DNA of 64,000 nucleotides from an uncultured Bacteroidia bacterium (lineage in GTDB: Bacteria > Bacteroidota > Bacteroidia > Bacteroidales > Prolixibacteraceae). The notes under the pieces are model-generated. The model was not told the origin of the DNA. It ran no database searches and was given only the letters and a program-made list of their open reading frames with translations. Where the stretch lies: assembly GCA_903927965.1 (NCBI GenBank), contig CAIYPA010000193.1:1-64000 (forward strand). The letters run 5' to 3'. Within the stretch, counting starts at the first letter, position 1. Each line of letters begins with the position of its first letter. A program made the translations under genes and the position numbers. Positions 7,949 through 18,008 of this stretch are shown piece after piece.

Positions 7949-10900
7949 TTATGGATTTGGGGATGCAATATCAATTTTCCTGAGGGCTTCTTTTGGGTAG
8001 CTCTCATTCGGTTTCAATTGATTGGCCTTCTGAAAATAGAACCTGGCAATTGAGCTGTTGTTTTGCTGGTTGGCTTCATTTCCCTTTTTAATATAATCGT
8101 CGTAGGCTGCATCTAATTTTTTGGATTCTGATCCGCTCACAATTGACTCGATCTCCTTTAACCGCCCTTCGATGAAATCACTCTGACTTATCGCGACCGC
8201 TTTATTGTAGTAAAAACGGGCATTTGCATATTCCTTTCCATCAAAGGCTTTGTTTCCACTTGCCTGATTGTCGGCAAAGGCTTTTTTATCGGATTCTGTC
8301 AAATTTTCCGAAATGATCCGATCAATCTCCTTAAGCTGTTTCTGAGGATAGGTTTCCCAGCTGAGAATATCCGAAGCACCTCTGTAATAGAATCTTGCAG
8401 AGCTGTAGTTCTTCACTTTCATATCCTCATCCCCCTTTGTAATCTTATTCTTGTAATCTTTCAATTTTTCGGCGGTAATCCCCATATCTATCATTTTATC
8501 ACATGCTACCACCTGATCAATCGCATAACCATCACCTTTTTTGATCTTCAAAGCTTCCAGATAATTGAACCTTGCAATTGACCATTGAGATTTATTAAAA
8601 TTGTCATTCGCAATTTTGATTTTTTCCGCAAACAAATTCTCATCCGTCTTGGCTTTGGTTTCAGCAAGGTTTTTCAAAGCCAAAGCCTCATTAACTGCCT
8701 CAATTTCCTTAATTTTTGTATTTGGATAGGGAGGTTCCGGGTCAATAGCAATAGCCTCTTTGTAAAACCTTGTGGCTTCCGAAAAATCATTTGATTTAAA
8801 CAATTGATCCGCCTTATCGACCGCATCCTTGTATTTTTGTTGTTTTAATGCCAGCGCATCTTTATCAGCTTGAATTTTTATCCGTTCTTTTTCAGTCAAC
8901 AATATAATCTGCTCTATTTCAGCAATTTTAGAACTAAGTTCAGGTGTGAATTTTAATCCCAATGCTTTTTTAAAATTTGGAATTGCCTCGGTATATTTTT
9001 TTGCAGTAACACTGACATTCCCAAACTCTATGAGGCGGTTATACTCCTGTTCGTTTTTTTGCTTTTCGCTTTCTGCCTTTGCTATCAGCTGTTGTACATC
9101 TGCAATCTTTGAAAGCGCCACCTGATCAGATGGCTTGTTGATAAGTGCTTCATTATATCGTTTAATTGCCTCCGGATAATTTAAATTTTTCACATTTTCG
9201 TCACCAATTGCCAAATTGCGGTTATAAAGCTCAAGTTTTCTAACATTTTCTTCCTTCTCTTTGGCGATTAGGTTTTCAGCATTGACAATTCTTGCCAATA
9301 CCGATTGATCACCTGTTTTAATGACAAGGGCAGCCCTGAAATTGGAAATGGCATCGACATATTTCTTCTTTTCCAAATTCTGATCACCCAACGATAATAA
9401 GCGATTGTATTCGGCATCCTGTTTCTCTTTTTCTGTACGTTGGAAAGCCAGGTTATTTTCAGCTTTCGAAATTTTTGCAAGGACATCCGGTTCACCAGGC
9501 TTAACCACAAGGGCTGCCCTAAAATTGGAAATCGCATCTGCATATTTCGACAGGCTGAAATTTTGATCACCTAGTGCAACCAGGCGATTAAATTCCGCTC
9601 CCTGCTTTTCTTTTTCTTTAATGTCGTTCGCGAGAAGCTTTTCAGAATTTGAAATTCGCTCAAGGACAGTTGGTTCACCAGGTTTAACGGTTAGAGCTGC
9701 TTTAAAACTGTTAATCGCCTCGGAATATTTTATTTGTACCAAATATTGATCGCCAAGTGCGACAAGCCTATTAAATTCTGCTTCAAGCTTAGCCTTTTCG
9801 GTTTGCTCCGATATCAGCGAATTTTCAGCTTTCGTAATCCTTTTCAAAACCGTTGGTTCACCGGGTTTAATTTCCAAAGCACCTTTATAACTTGTAATTG
9901 CCTCATTGTATTTAAACTGAGTAACATATATATCACCAGATGAAATCAGCCGGTTAAATTCAGTATCCTGTTTCTTTTTTAACAACTCTTCCGAAGCAAG
10001 AGAATTTTCAACCTTCTTAAGGCGCACCAAAGTTGCCTGATCCTCTGGTTTTATGGTTAAAGCACTTTTATAATTACCGATTGCCTCAGCATATTTCAAT
10101 TGTTTTGTATTTTCATCACCCAATGCAGTTAACCTGCTAAATTCAGATTCCTGTTTCGCAACCTCCTTTTGGTTTTTATCAAGCAAACTTTCTGCATTGC
10201 CCAGACGTTCCAAAGCTTTTGGTTCGGAAGGTTTAATCTCCAAAGCCCCCTTAAAATTGGTTATGGCCATCGAATACCTTGATTGACTTAAATATTGATC
10301 TCCTAAAGCGATCAGCCGATTAAATTCGGAATCCTGTTTCATTTTTGCAGTTTGCACACCAGCAAGCAAATTCTCAGCTTTGTTCAGGCGAGCCAATACA
10401 AGAGGATCATCAGATTTAATGATCAGGGCTGCTTTAAAATTACCAACAGCCTGTTCGTATTTAGTTTGGGTGACATTTTCATCTCCCAAAGCTACCAAAC
10501 GGTTAAACTCAGCTTCTTGTTTCTCCTTTTCAGAACGCTCCGATGCCAGTAGGTTTTCAGCCTCGGAAATACGCGACAATGCCGGAGTGTGATCAGGTTT
10601 AATTTTTAATACCTCTTTAAACTTAGCAATAGCCTCTGTATATTTCGAAAGTTTGAAATTTTCCTCTCCCGAAACCATCAGTTTGTTGATTTCAGCATCA
10701 AGTTTGATTTTTTCACCCATCATGGCAAATTGCTTTTCGGCTTCTGCCAGTTTTGACACAGCCACGGGATCATTTGCTTTAATTTTCAACGCACCTTTAA
10801 AATATTGGATGGCTTCATAATATTTTAAATCGATCAGGTTCTGATCGCCTAAGGCGAGAAGCCTGTCAAATTCAGCTTTCATTTTGCCTTCGGCCTCCAG

Positions 10901-11602
10901 ATTCTTCAGGTCAACAGCCAATTCTTTCAATTTTTCCTTTACGAATTTGTCGGAAGGCTTAATTTTAAGTGCTTCACCGTAAACGCTATAAGCAGTTGAC
11001 AGTTCGTTTTTCTTTTCATATTCAAGGGCTTCGGACATTTTCTGATCAAATTCCTTCTCACTGCTATTTCTTGTTTCCGTATTGATCTCATCCTGAATTG
11101 TCTGATCATCAATAAACAAGCTCGAATCGAAATTATCAAGGGATCCATTCGGTGAATAGGATATTTTTCCAACTAATTGACCTTCAAAACTCAATTTCGC
11201 ATCCGATACTTTCTTATAAAGCGTCAATACAATTGGCAGTGGTGGGAAAATACTGTCCTTTTCCCAAACATCGCGTGGAATGACAGTTGAAACCTCCAAT
11301 ACTTTCCCATAATAACCCTCCTTCGAAACCATCAGGCGATAGTCTTTGAAGTAACTCAGTTCAAGATCAAATTTTCCTGTCGATGGGACAATTATCTCTT
11401 TTTCAGGCTGATTCGTATCAAGATTGATTACACTGACAATTGTTCCTGTCGGATTACCCGTATCCAGTTTGATACGGCCGGGAATTTGAAAATTCCTGTA
11501 CTTCACAGCAATGGCAGAGTTGCGCCTTGATTGTCCGTAAGTCTTGTAAGTTGTTCCAAAAATCGAGGATAATATTATAATTATAAATAGACGATAAATC
11601 AT
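7949..11602 (-). CDS. Giant exported tetratricopeptide-repeat protein
   Basis: 1217 residues. Residues 1-23 form a signal peptide (hydrophobic IIIILSSIFG, then TYGQ). Residues about 40-130 look like a carboxypeptidase-regulatory/beta-sandwich segment (GTIVSVINLDTNQPEKEI, FDLELSYFKDYRLMVSKEGY). From about residue 243 to 913 there are eleven or twelve near-identical 61-residue units of the form AEFNRLVALGDQN..KY.EAI.NFK.AL.IKPGEP.VL.RI..AE, each a TPR hairpin plus a coiled linker; diverged TPR-like units follow to the end. The likely place is the periplasm, as a scaffold. No partner gene is obvious. Function unknown. The repeated DNA makes copy-number change likely. Confidence 0.85.
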   Translation of the reverse strand: MIYRLFIIIILSSIFGTTYKTYGQSRRNSAIAVKYRNFQIPGRIKLDTGNPTGTIVSVINLDTNQPEKEIIVPSTGKFDLELSYFKDYRLMVSKEGYYGKVLEVSTVIPRDVWEKDSIFPPLPIVLTLYKKVSDAKLSFEGQLVGKISYSPNGSLDNFDSSLFIDDQTIQDEINTETRNSSEKEFDQKMSEALEYEKKNELSTAYSVYGEALKIKPSDKFVKEKLKELAVDLKNLEAEGKMKAEFDRLLALGDQNLIDLKYYEAIQYFKGALKIKANDPVAVSKLAEAEKQFAMMGEKIKLDAEINKLMVSGEENFKLSKYTEAIAKFKEVLKIKPDHTPALSRISEAENLLASERSEKEKQEAEFNRLVALGDENVTQTKYEQAVGNFKAALIIKSDDPLVLARLNKAENLLAGVQTAKMKQDSEFNRLIALGDQYLSQSRYSMAITNFKGALEIKPSEPKALERLGNAESLLDKNQKEVAKQESEFSRLTALGDENTKQLKYAEAIGNYKSALTIKPEDQATLVRLKKVENSLASEELLKKKQDTEFNRLISSGDIYVTQFKYNEAITSYKGALEIKPGEPTVLKRITKAENSLISEQTEKAKLEAEFNRLVALGDQYLVQIKYSEAINSFKAALTVKPGEPTVLERISNSEKLLANDIKEKEKQGAEFNRLVALGDQNFSLSKYADAISNFRAALVVKPGEPDVLAKISKAENNLAFQRTEKEKQDAEYNRLLSLGDQNLEKKKYVDAISNFRAALVIKTGDQSVLARIVNAENLIAKEKEENVRKLELYNRNLAIGDENVKNLNYPEAIKRYNEALINKPSDQVALSKIADVQQLIAKAESEKQKNEQEYNRLIEFGNVSVTAKKYTEAIPNFKKALGLKFTPELSSKIAEIEQIILLTEKERIKIQADKDALALKQQKYKDAVDKADQLFKSNDFSEATRFYKEAIAIDPEPPYPNTKIKEIEAVNEALALKNLAETKAKTDENLFAEKIKIANDNFNKSQWSIARFNYLEALKIKKGDGYAIDQVVACDKMIDMGITAEKLKDYKNKITKGDEDMKVKNYSSARFYYRGASDILSWETYPQKQLKEIDRIISENLTESDKKAFADNQASGNKAFDGKEYANARFYYNKAVAISQSDFIEGRLKEIESIVSGSESKKLDAAYDDYIKKGNEANQQNNSSIARFYFQKANQLKPNESYPKEALRKIDIASPNP
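8870..10876 (-). repeat. 183-bp coding tandem repeats in the TPR gene
   Basis: About eleven consecutive 61-codon units inside the giant TPR gene. The unit phrase EFNRLVALGDQ and the linker EKEKQ recur at constant spacing. Outer units are more diverged than central ones (residues about 360-850), the pattern expected from recent unequal recombination. Confidence 0.8.
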
Positions 11603-11630
11603 ATCTGGTTTTGTTGAAGTATTCTGAAAA

Positions 11631-11659
11631 CAAAATTAATTGTGCCCCATAAAAAACAA
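11631..11659 (-). promoter_or_regulatory. Promoter of the giant TPR gene
   Basis: On the minus strand TTG (11659-11657) is followed after 18 nt by TAATTTTG (11638-11631), the Bacteroidota TAnnTTTG box. Transcription would start about 20 nt before the ATG at 11602. Confidence 0.55.
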
Positions 11660-11732
11660 AAATACTTTTTTTTGATGATATGAATACGCAATGGACCAAA
11701 AACGTAATAAAAGCTGATAATGAGGGTAAAAG

Positions 11733-13502
11733 CTATGGGATCTGTTCTGTAGGAACAGTTTCTCCAACTGACAATGGATGGTTCAACCTGCTTTTTCTTA
11801 TCCCATAGCTAAAATAAAGCGCCAATCCGATGACGAGCCAAATGCCGAAACGAAGCCAATTTGTGATGCCCAACTCACTCATGAGGTATAAATTGGTGAT
11901 CAGGCCAAGTACAGGGATCAAGGACCATTTAAACCGAACAGCATTGATTGTAACAACAATCGAAATCACAAGGAAAAAGGAATAAGGTACAGCACGATCT
12001 GAATGCACAAAACTGACGACTGTATTAAAAGACCAGAACTGATCAGATAAGAGATTAAATCCAGATAATGAAAATATTGTAAGGATCAAAATCCAGATTG
12101 GAATGAGAAAATACCTGCTGTTAAAATAGGGAACTTTAAACCCACGGTCAGTTTCCAACGACTTACCATACGGATTCAAAATCAAAATTCCACCTGAAAC
12201 CAGGATAAAAGCAAACAGAGTCCCGATGCTTGTGAGGTCGGTCACTTCAGTAAGGTTCATAAATAGGGCAGGAACCGCCACAACGAACCCTGTAATGATA
12301 GTTGAGAAGGCAGGTGTCTTGTATTTTGGATGAATTTTTCCAAACACCTTTGGCAACAATCCATCCCTGCTCATACTCATCCAGATGCGCGGCTGTCCCA
12401 ATTGGAAGACCAACAATACGCTTGCCATCGCTATTACCGCACTTAACGCAATAATTCCCGATAGCTGATTAAGTTTCAGGTATTCAAAGACAAAAGCCAG
12501 CGGATCGCTTACACCCAATTTTTCGGAGGATACCATACCGGTAAGGACAAGGCTTACACCGACATAAAGAATAGTTGTAATTAGAAGGGACCAAAACATT
12601 GATACAGGTATATCACGGCGTGGATTTTTGCACTCCTCTGCTGTTGTGGAAATGGCATCGAACCCAATATAGGCAAAGAATACACCCGAAACTCCCTTTA
12701 ACACACCGGTGAGGCCATTTGGTGCAAAAGGATGCCAGTTTTCCGGATCAACGTAAAATGCCCCAACCCCTATCACCAAAAGTAAAATTCCAATTTTGAG
12801 CAAAACCATAATATTGTTGGCAACCTTGGATTCCCTGATTCCAACATAACAGATCCATGTTATCAACACGACTATTCCTAAGGCTGGGATATCGGCAATA
12901 AAGCGGAAATTTCCAATCTGGGGGGCGGATAACCATGCATTGTAAGATTCCTGCAGTGAGATACTTAGATTATTAAAAAGTACCCCTTCTTTCAATGATT
13001 GAACCACCTGATCGTATCCCCGCAAAGCTGAGAGATAATCTGTTGTCAGATAGTCAGGCAGGTGGATACCCAACCCTCCCAGTAGCCCTGTGAAATAACC
13101 TGACCATGAAATGGCAACTGCAATATTTCCAATTGCATATTCCATGATCAAATCCCACCCGATGATCCAGGCCACCAATTCCCCAAAACTGGCATAAGCA
13201 TAAGTGTAGGCACTTCCGCTGATCGGAATGGAGGATGCAAATTCAGCGTAACACATTGCAGAAAGTCCACATGCAAATGCGGTAAACACAAACAACAATG
13301 ATACGGCAGGTCCACCTCCGGCAGCTGCATTCCCAATCGTACTGAAAATCCCTGCCCCGACAATTGCGGCAACCCCAAGGGCTGTCAGATCGAAAACAGT
13401 AAGGTTGCGCTTCATCTTTTCCCCACTGTCAGACAATAAATCAGCCTCCCGCATAATATGCGGGATCGATTTTTTGCGTATCAGACTGGAGATTTTCAAC
13501 AA
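11733..13502 (-). CDS. APC-family amino acid permease (CAT-like)
   Basis: 589 residues of the amino acid-polyamine-organocation superfamily, most like the cationic amino acid transporter/YfnA group. The start MLKISSLIRKKSI fits the conserved cytoplasmic N-terminus of these permeases. TM1 contains the substrate-binding helix break ALGVAAIVGAGIF and TM2-3 show the expected YAEFASSIPISGSAYTYAY. About 12-14 membrane segments can be counted. Substrate not predictable. It begins 23 nt after the tolC-like stop, so it may be the last gene of the efflux operon transcript, though no functional link is evident. Confidence 0.85.
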   Translation of the reverse strand: MLKISSLIRKKSIPHIMREADLLSDSGEKMKRNLTVFDLTALGVAAIVGAGIFSTIGNAAAGGGPAVSLLFVFTAFACGLSAMCYAEFASSIPISGSAYTYAYASFGELVAWIIGWDLIMEYAIGNIAVAISWSGYFTGLLGGLGIHLPDYLTTDYLSALRGYDQVVQSLKEGVLFNNLSISLQESYNAWLSAPQIGNFRFIADIPALGIVVLITWICYVGIRESKVANNIMVLLKIGILLLVIGVGAFYVDPENWHPFAPNGLTGVLKGVSGVFFAYIGFDAISTTAEECKNPRRDIPVSMFWSLLITTILYVGVSLVLTGMVSSEKLGVSDPLAFVFEYLKLNQLSGIIALSAVIAMASVLLVFQLGQPRIWMSMSRDGLLPKVFGKIHPKYKTPAFSTIITGFVVAVPALFMNLTEVTDLTSIGTLFAFILVSGGILILNPYGKSLETDRGFKVPYFNSRYFLIPIWILILTIFSLSGFNLLSDQFWSFNTVVSFVHSDRAVPYSFFLVISIVVTINAVRFKWSLIPVLGLITNLYLMSELGITNWLRFGIWLVIGLALYFSYGIRKSRLNHPLSVGETVPTEQIP

Positions 13503-13525
13503 AGGCGGGTTTCTTATATTTAAAA

Positions 13526-14839
13526 CTATTTATTAGACAATATTTTACCACTAATTCGGAGCAACTCAGTTTCTATTTGTTTTGCCTGGAACTGGGCAAG
13601 CAGCAAGCTGTTCTCCGCTTCAAGCTGTTTAATTTGAATTAACCTTAAATCTATATCGCTCATTTCCCCTAACCTATATTTTTCAAACGCGATAAACGTA
13701 TTCTGTCGTGATATTTTTAGATTTTCCGATTCAAATTTAACAAGTTTCATATTGGTCTGGTAGTTGTTGTAAAGTTGATAAACCTGGGCTTCAATATCCT
13801 TTGTAACCTGTTGCAATTGAATTTTGTTGTTTTCCTTCTGAATCAACGCATTAGCAATATTTCGCTTTCTGTTGAAACCATCAAATACAGAATAAGAGAA
13901 ACTGACTCCTACAACAGGTCCTTTACTTTTGTAACTGCTCGTTGACCCAAAATCATAATTTGAACGGTTCAAATTGTAGTCAGTAAAAAAAGCAACATTT
14001 GGATATTTAGGGGCGTGCGTCAACCTGTAGTTAAATTCCGCTATTTCTGAATTCTGATTTGCCAATTCGATTTGGCCATTTGAAAGTGTGAGCGACGAAA
14101 CCAGTGTTTTATAATCTGGCAGCACCATAAAAGTTATGGTATCACTAACATCATAATCATAAGCCGCATCGGCCACCAATAAATAATTTAGGTCTGCTTT
14201 GGCATTTTTAAGGGTGACCTGTTGACGAAGAAAGGATGTGCTATCGGCATTTAAATCTGTAAGAGATTGTAAATAAGCAAGTTCAGACGCAGATCCAATC
14301 TGAAACTTTCTCATGATCAACTCCTTGCGTTTGTTGGAAAAATTGATCGCATCCTGAAGGACTTTCAACCTGTTTTTATTCTGAATGATAGAATAGTAGG
14401 TAACAATAATTTCTGACAGCGTATTTTCAATCGCAACACGTGTTGAAGTCTCCCCTTGTTTTTGAAGCAACCCAAGTTTGTCCTTCTGTATAAACATCTT
14501 AAACCCATCAAAAAGAGTCCAATCCAAAGCTGCTCCCAGGGCCAGAGCTGTAGTCCCGCCATTGTTGGTTTTTGTAACAGCACCTCCAACAGCCTCAGTC
14601 TCTGAGGTTATAATGCTTTTTCGAGCTGAACCATTTATCCCAACTGAAGGAAGCAAGCCTGCGTTACCAACTGTATTGTTGTTTTTAGCTATTTCATTGT
14701 TATTCTTTGAAATCCGGATGGAAAAATTTTTCTCAAGCCCGGTGGTAATTGCATCCTCCAGCGAAAGCCGGGCCATCTGACTTTTTGCTTGAAAGGAGTT
14801 AAAGAACAATAAAAGAATTCCTATACTTAAAAATCTCAT
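13526..14839 (-). CDS. TolC-like outer membrane efflux protein
   Basis: 437 residues of the outer membrane efflux protein family. There is a signal peptide (MRFLSIGILLLFFNSFQAKS) and two halves with long alpha-helical coiled segments (about residues 25-215 and 230-430), as in TolC trimers. It is the last gene of a three-gene adaptor/RND/TolC operon: the RND gene ends 63 nt upstream. It should form the outer-membrane exit duct of that pump. Confidence 0.9.
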   Translation of the reverse strand: MRFLSIGILLLFFNSFQAKSQMARLSLEDAITTGLEKNFSIRISKNNNEIAKNNNTVGNAGLLPSVGINGSARKSIITSETEAVGGAVTKTNNGGTTALALGAALDWTLFDGFKMFIQKDKLGLLQKQGETSTRVAIENTLSEIIVTYYSIIQNKNRLKVLQDAINFSNKRKELIMRKFQIGSASELAYLQSLTDLNADSTSFLRQQVTLKNAKADLNYLLVADAAYDYDVSDTITFMVLPDYKTLVSSLTLSNGQIELANQNSEIAEFNYRLTHAPKYPNVAFFTDYNLNRSNYDFGSTSSYKSKGPVVGVSFSYSVFDGFNRKRNIANALIQKENNKIQLQQVTKDIEAQVYQLYNNYQTNMKLVKFESENLKISRQNTFIAFEKYRLGEMSDIDLRLIQIKQLEAENSLLLAQFQAKQIETELLRISGKILSNK

Positions 14840-14902
14840 AATGTGTAAATTGTCAATTGAAAATAAGACAGTAAAACTTGTCCCAGAATCATTACCTCCC
14901 GT

Positions 14903-17900
14903 TTAATCCTCAAGATTCATCTCTAAATCTTCGTGAGTGTCCAATTTCCGTTTGCCGGAGATCAAACTATAAAGGGCAGGAATAACGTAAAGGGTCAAAA
15001 CCAACGAAAACAACAAACCACCGATAATCGTGATGCCCATAGGCATACGACTTTTGGCCGCAGCACCTAAAGCAAGGGCAATGGGCAAGGCACCTAATCC
15101 GGTTGCAAGACTTGTCATCAGAATAGGGCGCAAACGCAAAGTGGCAGCTTCAAGTACCGACTCATTGAGCGATTTTCCCTGATCTTTTTTCTGGTTGGCA
15201 AATTCCACAATCAAAATCCCATTCTTCGTAACGATCCCGATCAAAACAATGATCCCGATCTCGCTAAAAATATTTAAAGTCTGATTAAAGATGTAAAGCG
15301 ACAAAACTGCACCGGCCATTGCCAAAGGAACTGTCAACATCACGATTAATGGATCTCGATAACTCTCAAACTGTGCTGCCAATACCAAATAGATCAATAT
15401 CAGTGTAAAAATAAAAGCATTGACCAAACTACTGTTGCTTTCAGAAAAGTCACGTGAAGTTCCAGCCAGAGTAGTCGAAAAACTCTCACCCAACACCTCT
15501 TTCCCAATTTTCCGCATTTCGTCGATTCCCTGGCCAAGTGTTACCCCAACCGCAGGCTGAGCTGACACTGTTGCCGAAACGTACCTATTGAAACGAAAAA
15601 TCTGTGGTGGGTTGCTTTGATTTGATAGCTTCAATACATTATCCAATTGAATAATACTCCCTTTTGAGTTCCGGATATAAATCGACGATAAATCATGTGG
15701 GTCGTTCCTGTTGCTTCTTGTCGCTTCACCAATTACCTGATATTGTTTATCACGTAAAATAAAATATCCATAACGCTGCTGACTAAAATACAATGATAAA
15801 TTTTCGGCAACATCCCTAACGGTTACGCCCATTGCTTTTGCCCTGTCGCGATCAATTTCGACACGAAGCTCGGGCTTGTTGAATTTGAGGTCAACATCGA
15901 CAACCTGGAAAGCCTTATTTTCCTGTGCTTTATCTAAAAACTTAGGAAGGACTGCCTTTAATTGGGCAAAGTCGGGTGCCAGGATGACAAACTGAACTGG
16001 TAACCCTCCTCCTCTACGTGTTGTGGCAATTGTCTGTTCCTGAGTAGCATATGCCTTGGCAAAGTTCATTTTCCGGAGGGTAATGTTAATATAATCGGCG
16101 ATTTCCTGCTGAGTTCGCTTCCGTTCGGACGGTGGAACCAACGTAATCCTTCCCATTCCTCCGTTTGAACCGCCACCTCCACCTGCAGAAGTTACTGCCA
16201 TCAATGATTCTCTCTCCGGAATGGTATCCAAAAATTGAGCAATCTCTTTAACATATTGATCCATAGCCTCATAGGCTGTACCTTCTGGTCCTGTCATGCT
16301 AACACGTACACGGCTTTTGTCTTCCATTGGTGCCAACTCGGATGGTATCTTTGAACCAACGACAAAAATAATCCCCACCGAAACTGCCATGATAAGAAAT
16401 GCAATCCACCGGTGTGTAATAAATTTCCTTAATGAGCTGTTATATGCCTCGTTTAAATTTTCAAATTGCCTTTCTGACCAAAGATATATCCTGCTTTCGG
16501 AAGTGGATTTTTTCAACATCCTTGAGCACATCATTGGTGTCAATGTCAGGGAAACAAAAGCTGAAATAATAACCGATCCTGCCACTGTTACAGCAAATTC
16601 GCGGAACAGCCTTCCGGTTAATCCACCAAGAAAAATAATTGGGAGGAATACAGCCGCAAGGGTAATTGTTGTTGAAATGATTGCAAAAATAATTTCCTCA
16701 GAGCCTTTGTGGCCAGCAACCATTGGGTTTTCGCCAGCTTCAATTTTTTTATAGATATTTTCAAGAACAACAATGGCATCATCCACAACAAGCCCGGTTG
16801 CAAGCACGACTCCAAGTAAGGTAAGCAAATTGATCGTAAAGCCTGAAGCATACATTAGGAAGAACGTGCCAATCAGTGAAATAGGAATGGCCAGAACCGG
16901 AATAAGGGTTGTGCGCCATTGCCGGAGAAAAACAAAAATAACCAACACCACCAATGCAAATGCAAAAAAGATCGTCTCTTCAACTTCTGTGATCCCTTTT
17001 CTGATGTTGATTGTATTGTCATTTATGAGTTTAGTGTTGATATCCGCAGGAATTTCCTTTCTCAATTGTTCAAGGCGTTTATAAAACTCATCGGCAATTG
17101 CGATATGATTCGAACCTGGCTGAGGTTGAACAGAAAGTGCGATTTGCATAATGCAACCATTACCCCTGTTTGCACTTCTCTGATTTTCGGCGTCAAGTCT
17201 CGCAACTCCAACATCTTTAAGCCTGACAACTGCACCATTTTCCTCTTTTATCAGTAGGTTATTGAATTCCGTTTCCGTAGAAAGTCTCCCTAATGTCCTG
17301 ATTGTCAATTCTCTTTCGTAGCCTTCTATTCTTCCGGATGGCAACTCGACATTTTCGCGCTGAAGAGCAACTTTAACATCATTTGGCGAAATCTGGAAAG
17401 CAGTCAATTTTTCAGGATCAAGAAGTAATCGCATTGCATATTTTTTCTCGCCAAAAAAACCAATGCTGCTTACTCCAGGAATTGTTTGAAGCCTTTCTTT
17501 AAAAACATTGATCCCAAAATCGGTCAATTCAAGTAAACTTCTCGTATTGCTTTGTATTGAGAGTATCAAAATGGCATCGGAATCGGCATCTGTTTTTGAG
17601 ACTACCGGGGGATCACAATCCTGTGGCAACTGGCGCATTGATCTTGAAACACGGTCACGTACATCATTTGCAGCGGCTTCCATGTCCTCATCGATGTTAA
17701 ATTCAACGGAGATTGAACTCCTTCCATCGCTGCTTGAGGAAGTAAGTGTACGGATACCTGCAATACCATTGATCGATTCTTCGAGGATTTCTGTAATCTG
17801 AGTAGAAATTACGTCAGCATTAGCACCGACATAGGAAGTTGAAACCGTAATAATCGGGGGATCAACACTGGGGAATTCCCTTAATCCCAATTTATAAAAC

Positions 17901-17983
17901 CCGACTGCACCGAACAAAACGATCACTATCGATAGTACCGATGAAAATACTGGTCGTTTGATGCTAAAAGAAGCAATATTCAT
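14903..17983 (-). CDS. RND-family efflux permease (AcrB/MexB-like)
   Basis: A 1026-residue inner-membrane proton antiporter of the hydrophobic/amphiphilic efflux RND family. It starts MNIASFSIKRPVFSSVLSIVIVLFG (TM1), has two large periplasmic loops, and TM4 contains GLVVDDAIVVLENI with the paired aspartates of the proton relay. The ending LDTHEDLEMNLED is an ordinary cytoplasmic tail. It lies between its adaptor (25-nt gap) and its TolC partner. Export substrate unknown; the motif set favours drug/solvent pumps over the metal (CusA-type) subfamily. Confidence 0.93.
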   Translation of the reverse strand: MNIASFSIKRPVFSSVLSIVIVLFGAVGFYKLGLREFPSVDPPIITVSTSYVGANADVISTQITEILEESINGIAGIRTLTSSSSDGRSSISVEFNIDEDMEAAANDVRDRVSRSMRQLPQDCDPPVVSKTDADSDAILILSIQSNTRSLLELTDFGINVFKERLQTIPGVSSIGFFGEKKYAMRLLLDPEKLTAFQISPNDVKVALQRENVELPSGRIEGYERELTIRTLGRLSTETEFNNLLIKEENGAVVRLKDVGVARLDAENQRSANRGNGCIMQIALSVQPQPGSNHIAIADEFYKRLEQLRKEIPADINTKLINDNTINIRKGITEVEETIFFAFALVVLVIFVFLRQWRTTLIPVLAIPISLIGTFFLMYASGFTINLLTLLGVVLATGLVVDDAIVVLENIYKKIEAGENPMVAGHKGSEEIIFAIISTTITLAAVFLPIIFLGGLTGRLFREFAVTVAGSVIISAFVSLTLTPMMCSRMLKKSTSESRIYLWSERQFENLNEAYNSSLRKFITHRWIAFLIMAVSVGIIFVVGSKIPSELAPMEDKSRVRVSMTGPEGTAYEAMDQYVKEIAQFLDTIPERESLMAVTSAGGGGGSNGGMGRITLVPPSERKRTQQEIADYINITLRKMNFAKAYATQEQTIATTRRGGGLPVQFVILAPDFAQLKAVLPKFLDKAQENKAFQVVDVDLKFNKPELRVEIDRDRAKAMGVTVRDVAENLSLYFSQQRYGYFILRDKQYQVIGEATRSNRNDPHDLSSIYIRNSKGSIIQLDNVLKLSNQSNPPQIFRFNRYVSATVSAQPAVGVTLGQGIDEMRKIGKEVLGESFSTTLAGTSRDFSESNSSLVNAFIFTLILIYLVLAAQFESYRDPLIVMLTVPLAMAGAVLSLYIFNQTLNIFSEIGIIVLIGIVTKNGILIVEFANQKKDQGKSLNESVLEAATLRLRPILMTSLATGLGALPIALALGAAAKSRMPMGITIIGGLLFSLVLTLYVIPALYSLISGKRKLDTHEDLEMNLED

Positions 17984-18008
17984 TTCTTAAAATGCTAATG
18001 TTTTGTGA

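Noticed and set aside
16296..16754. 152-codon plus-strand open frame
   Set aside because: Antisense shadow of the RND permease gene.
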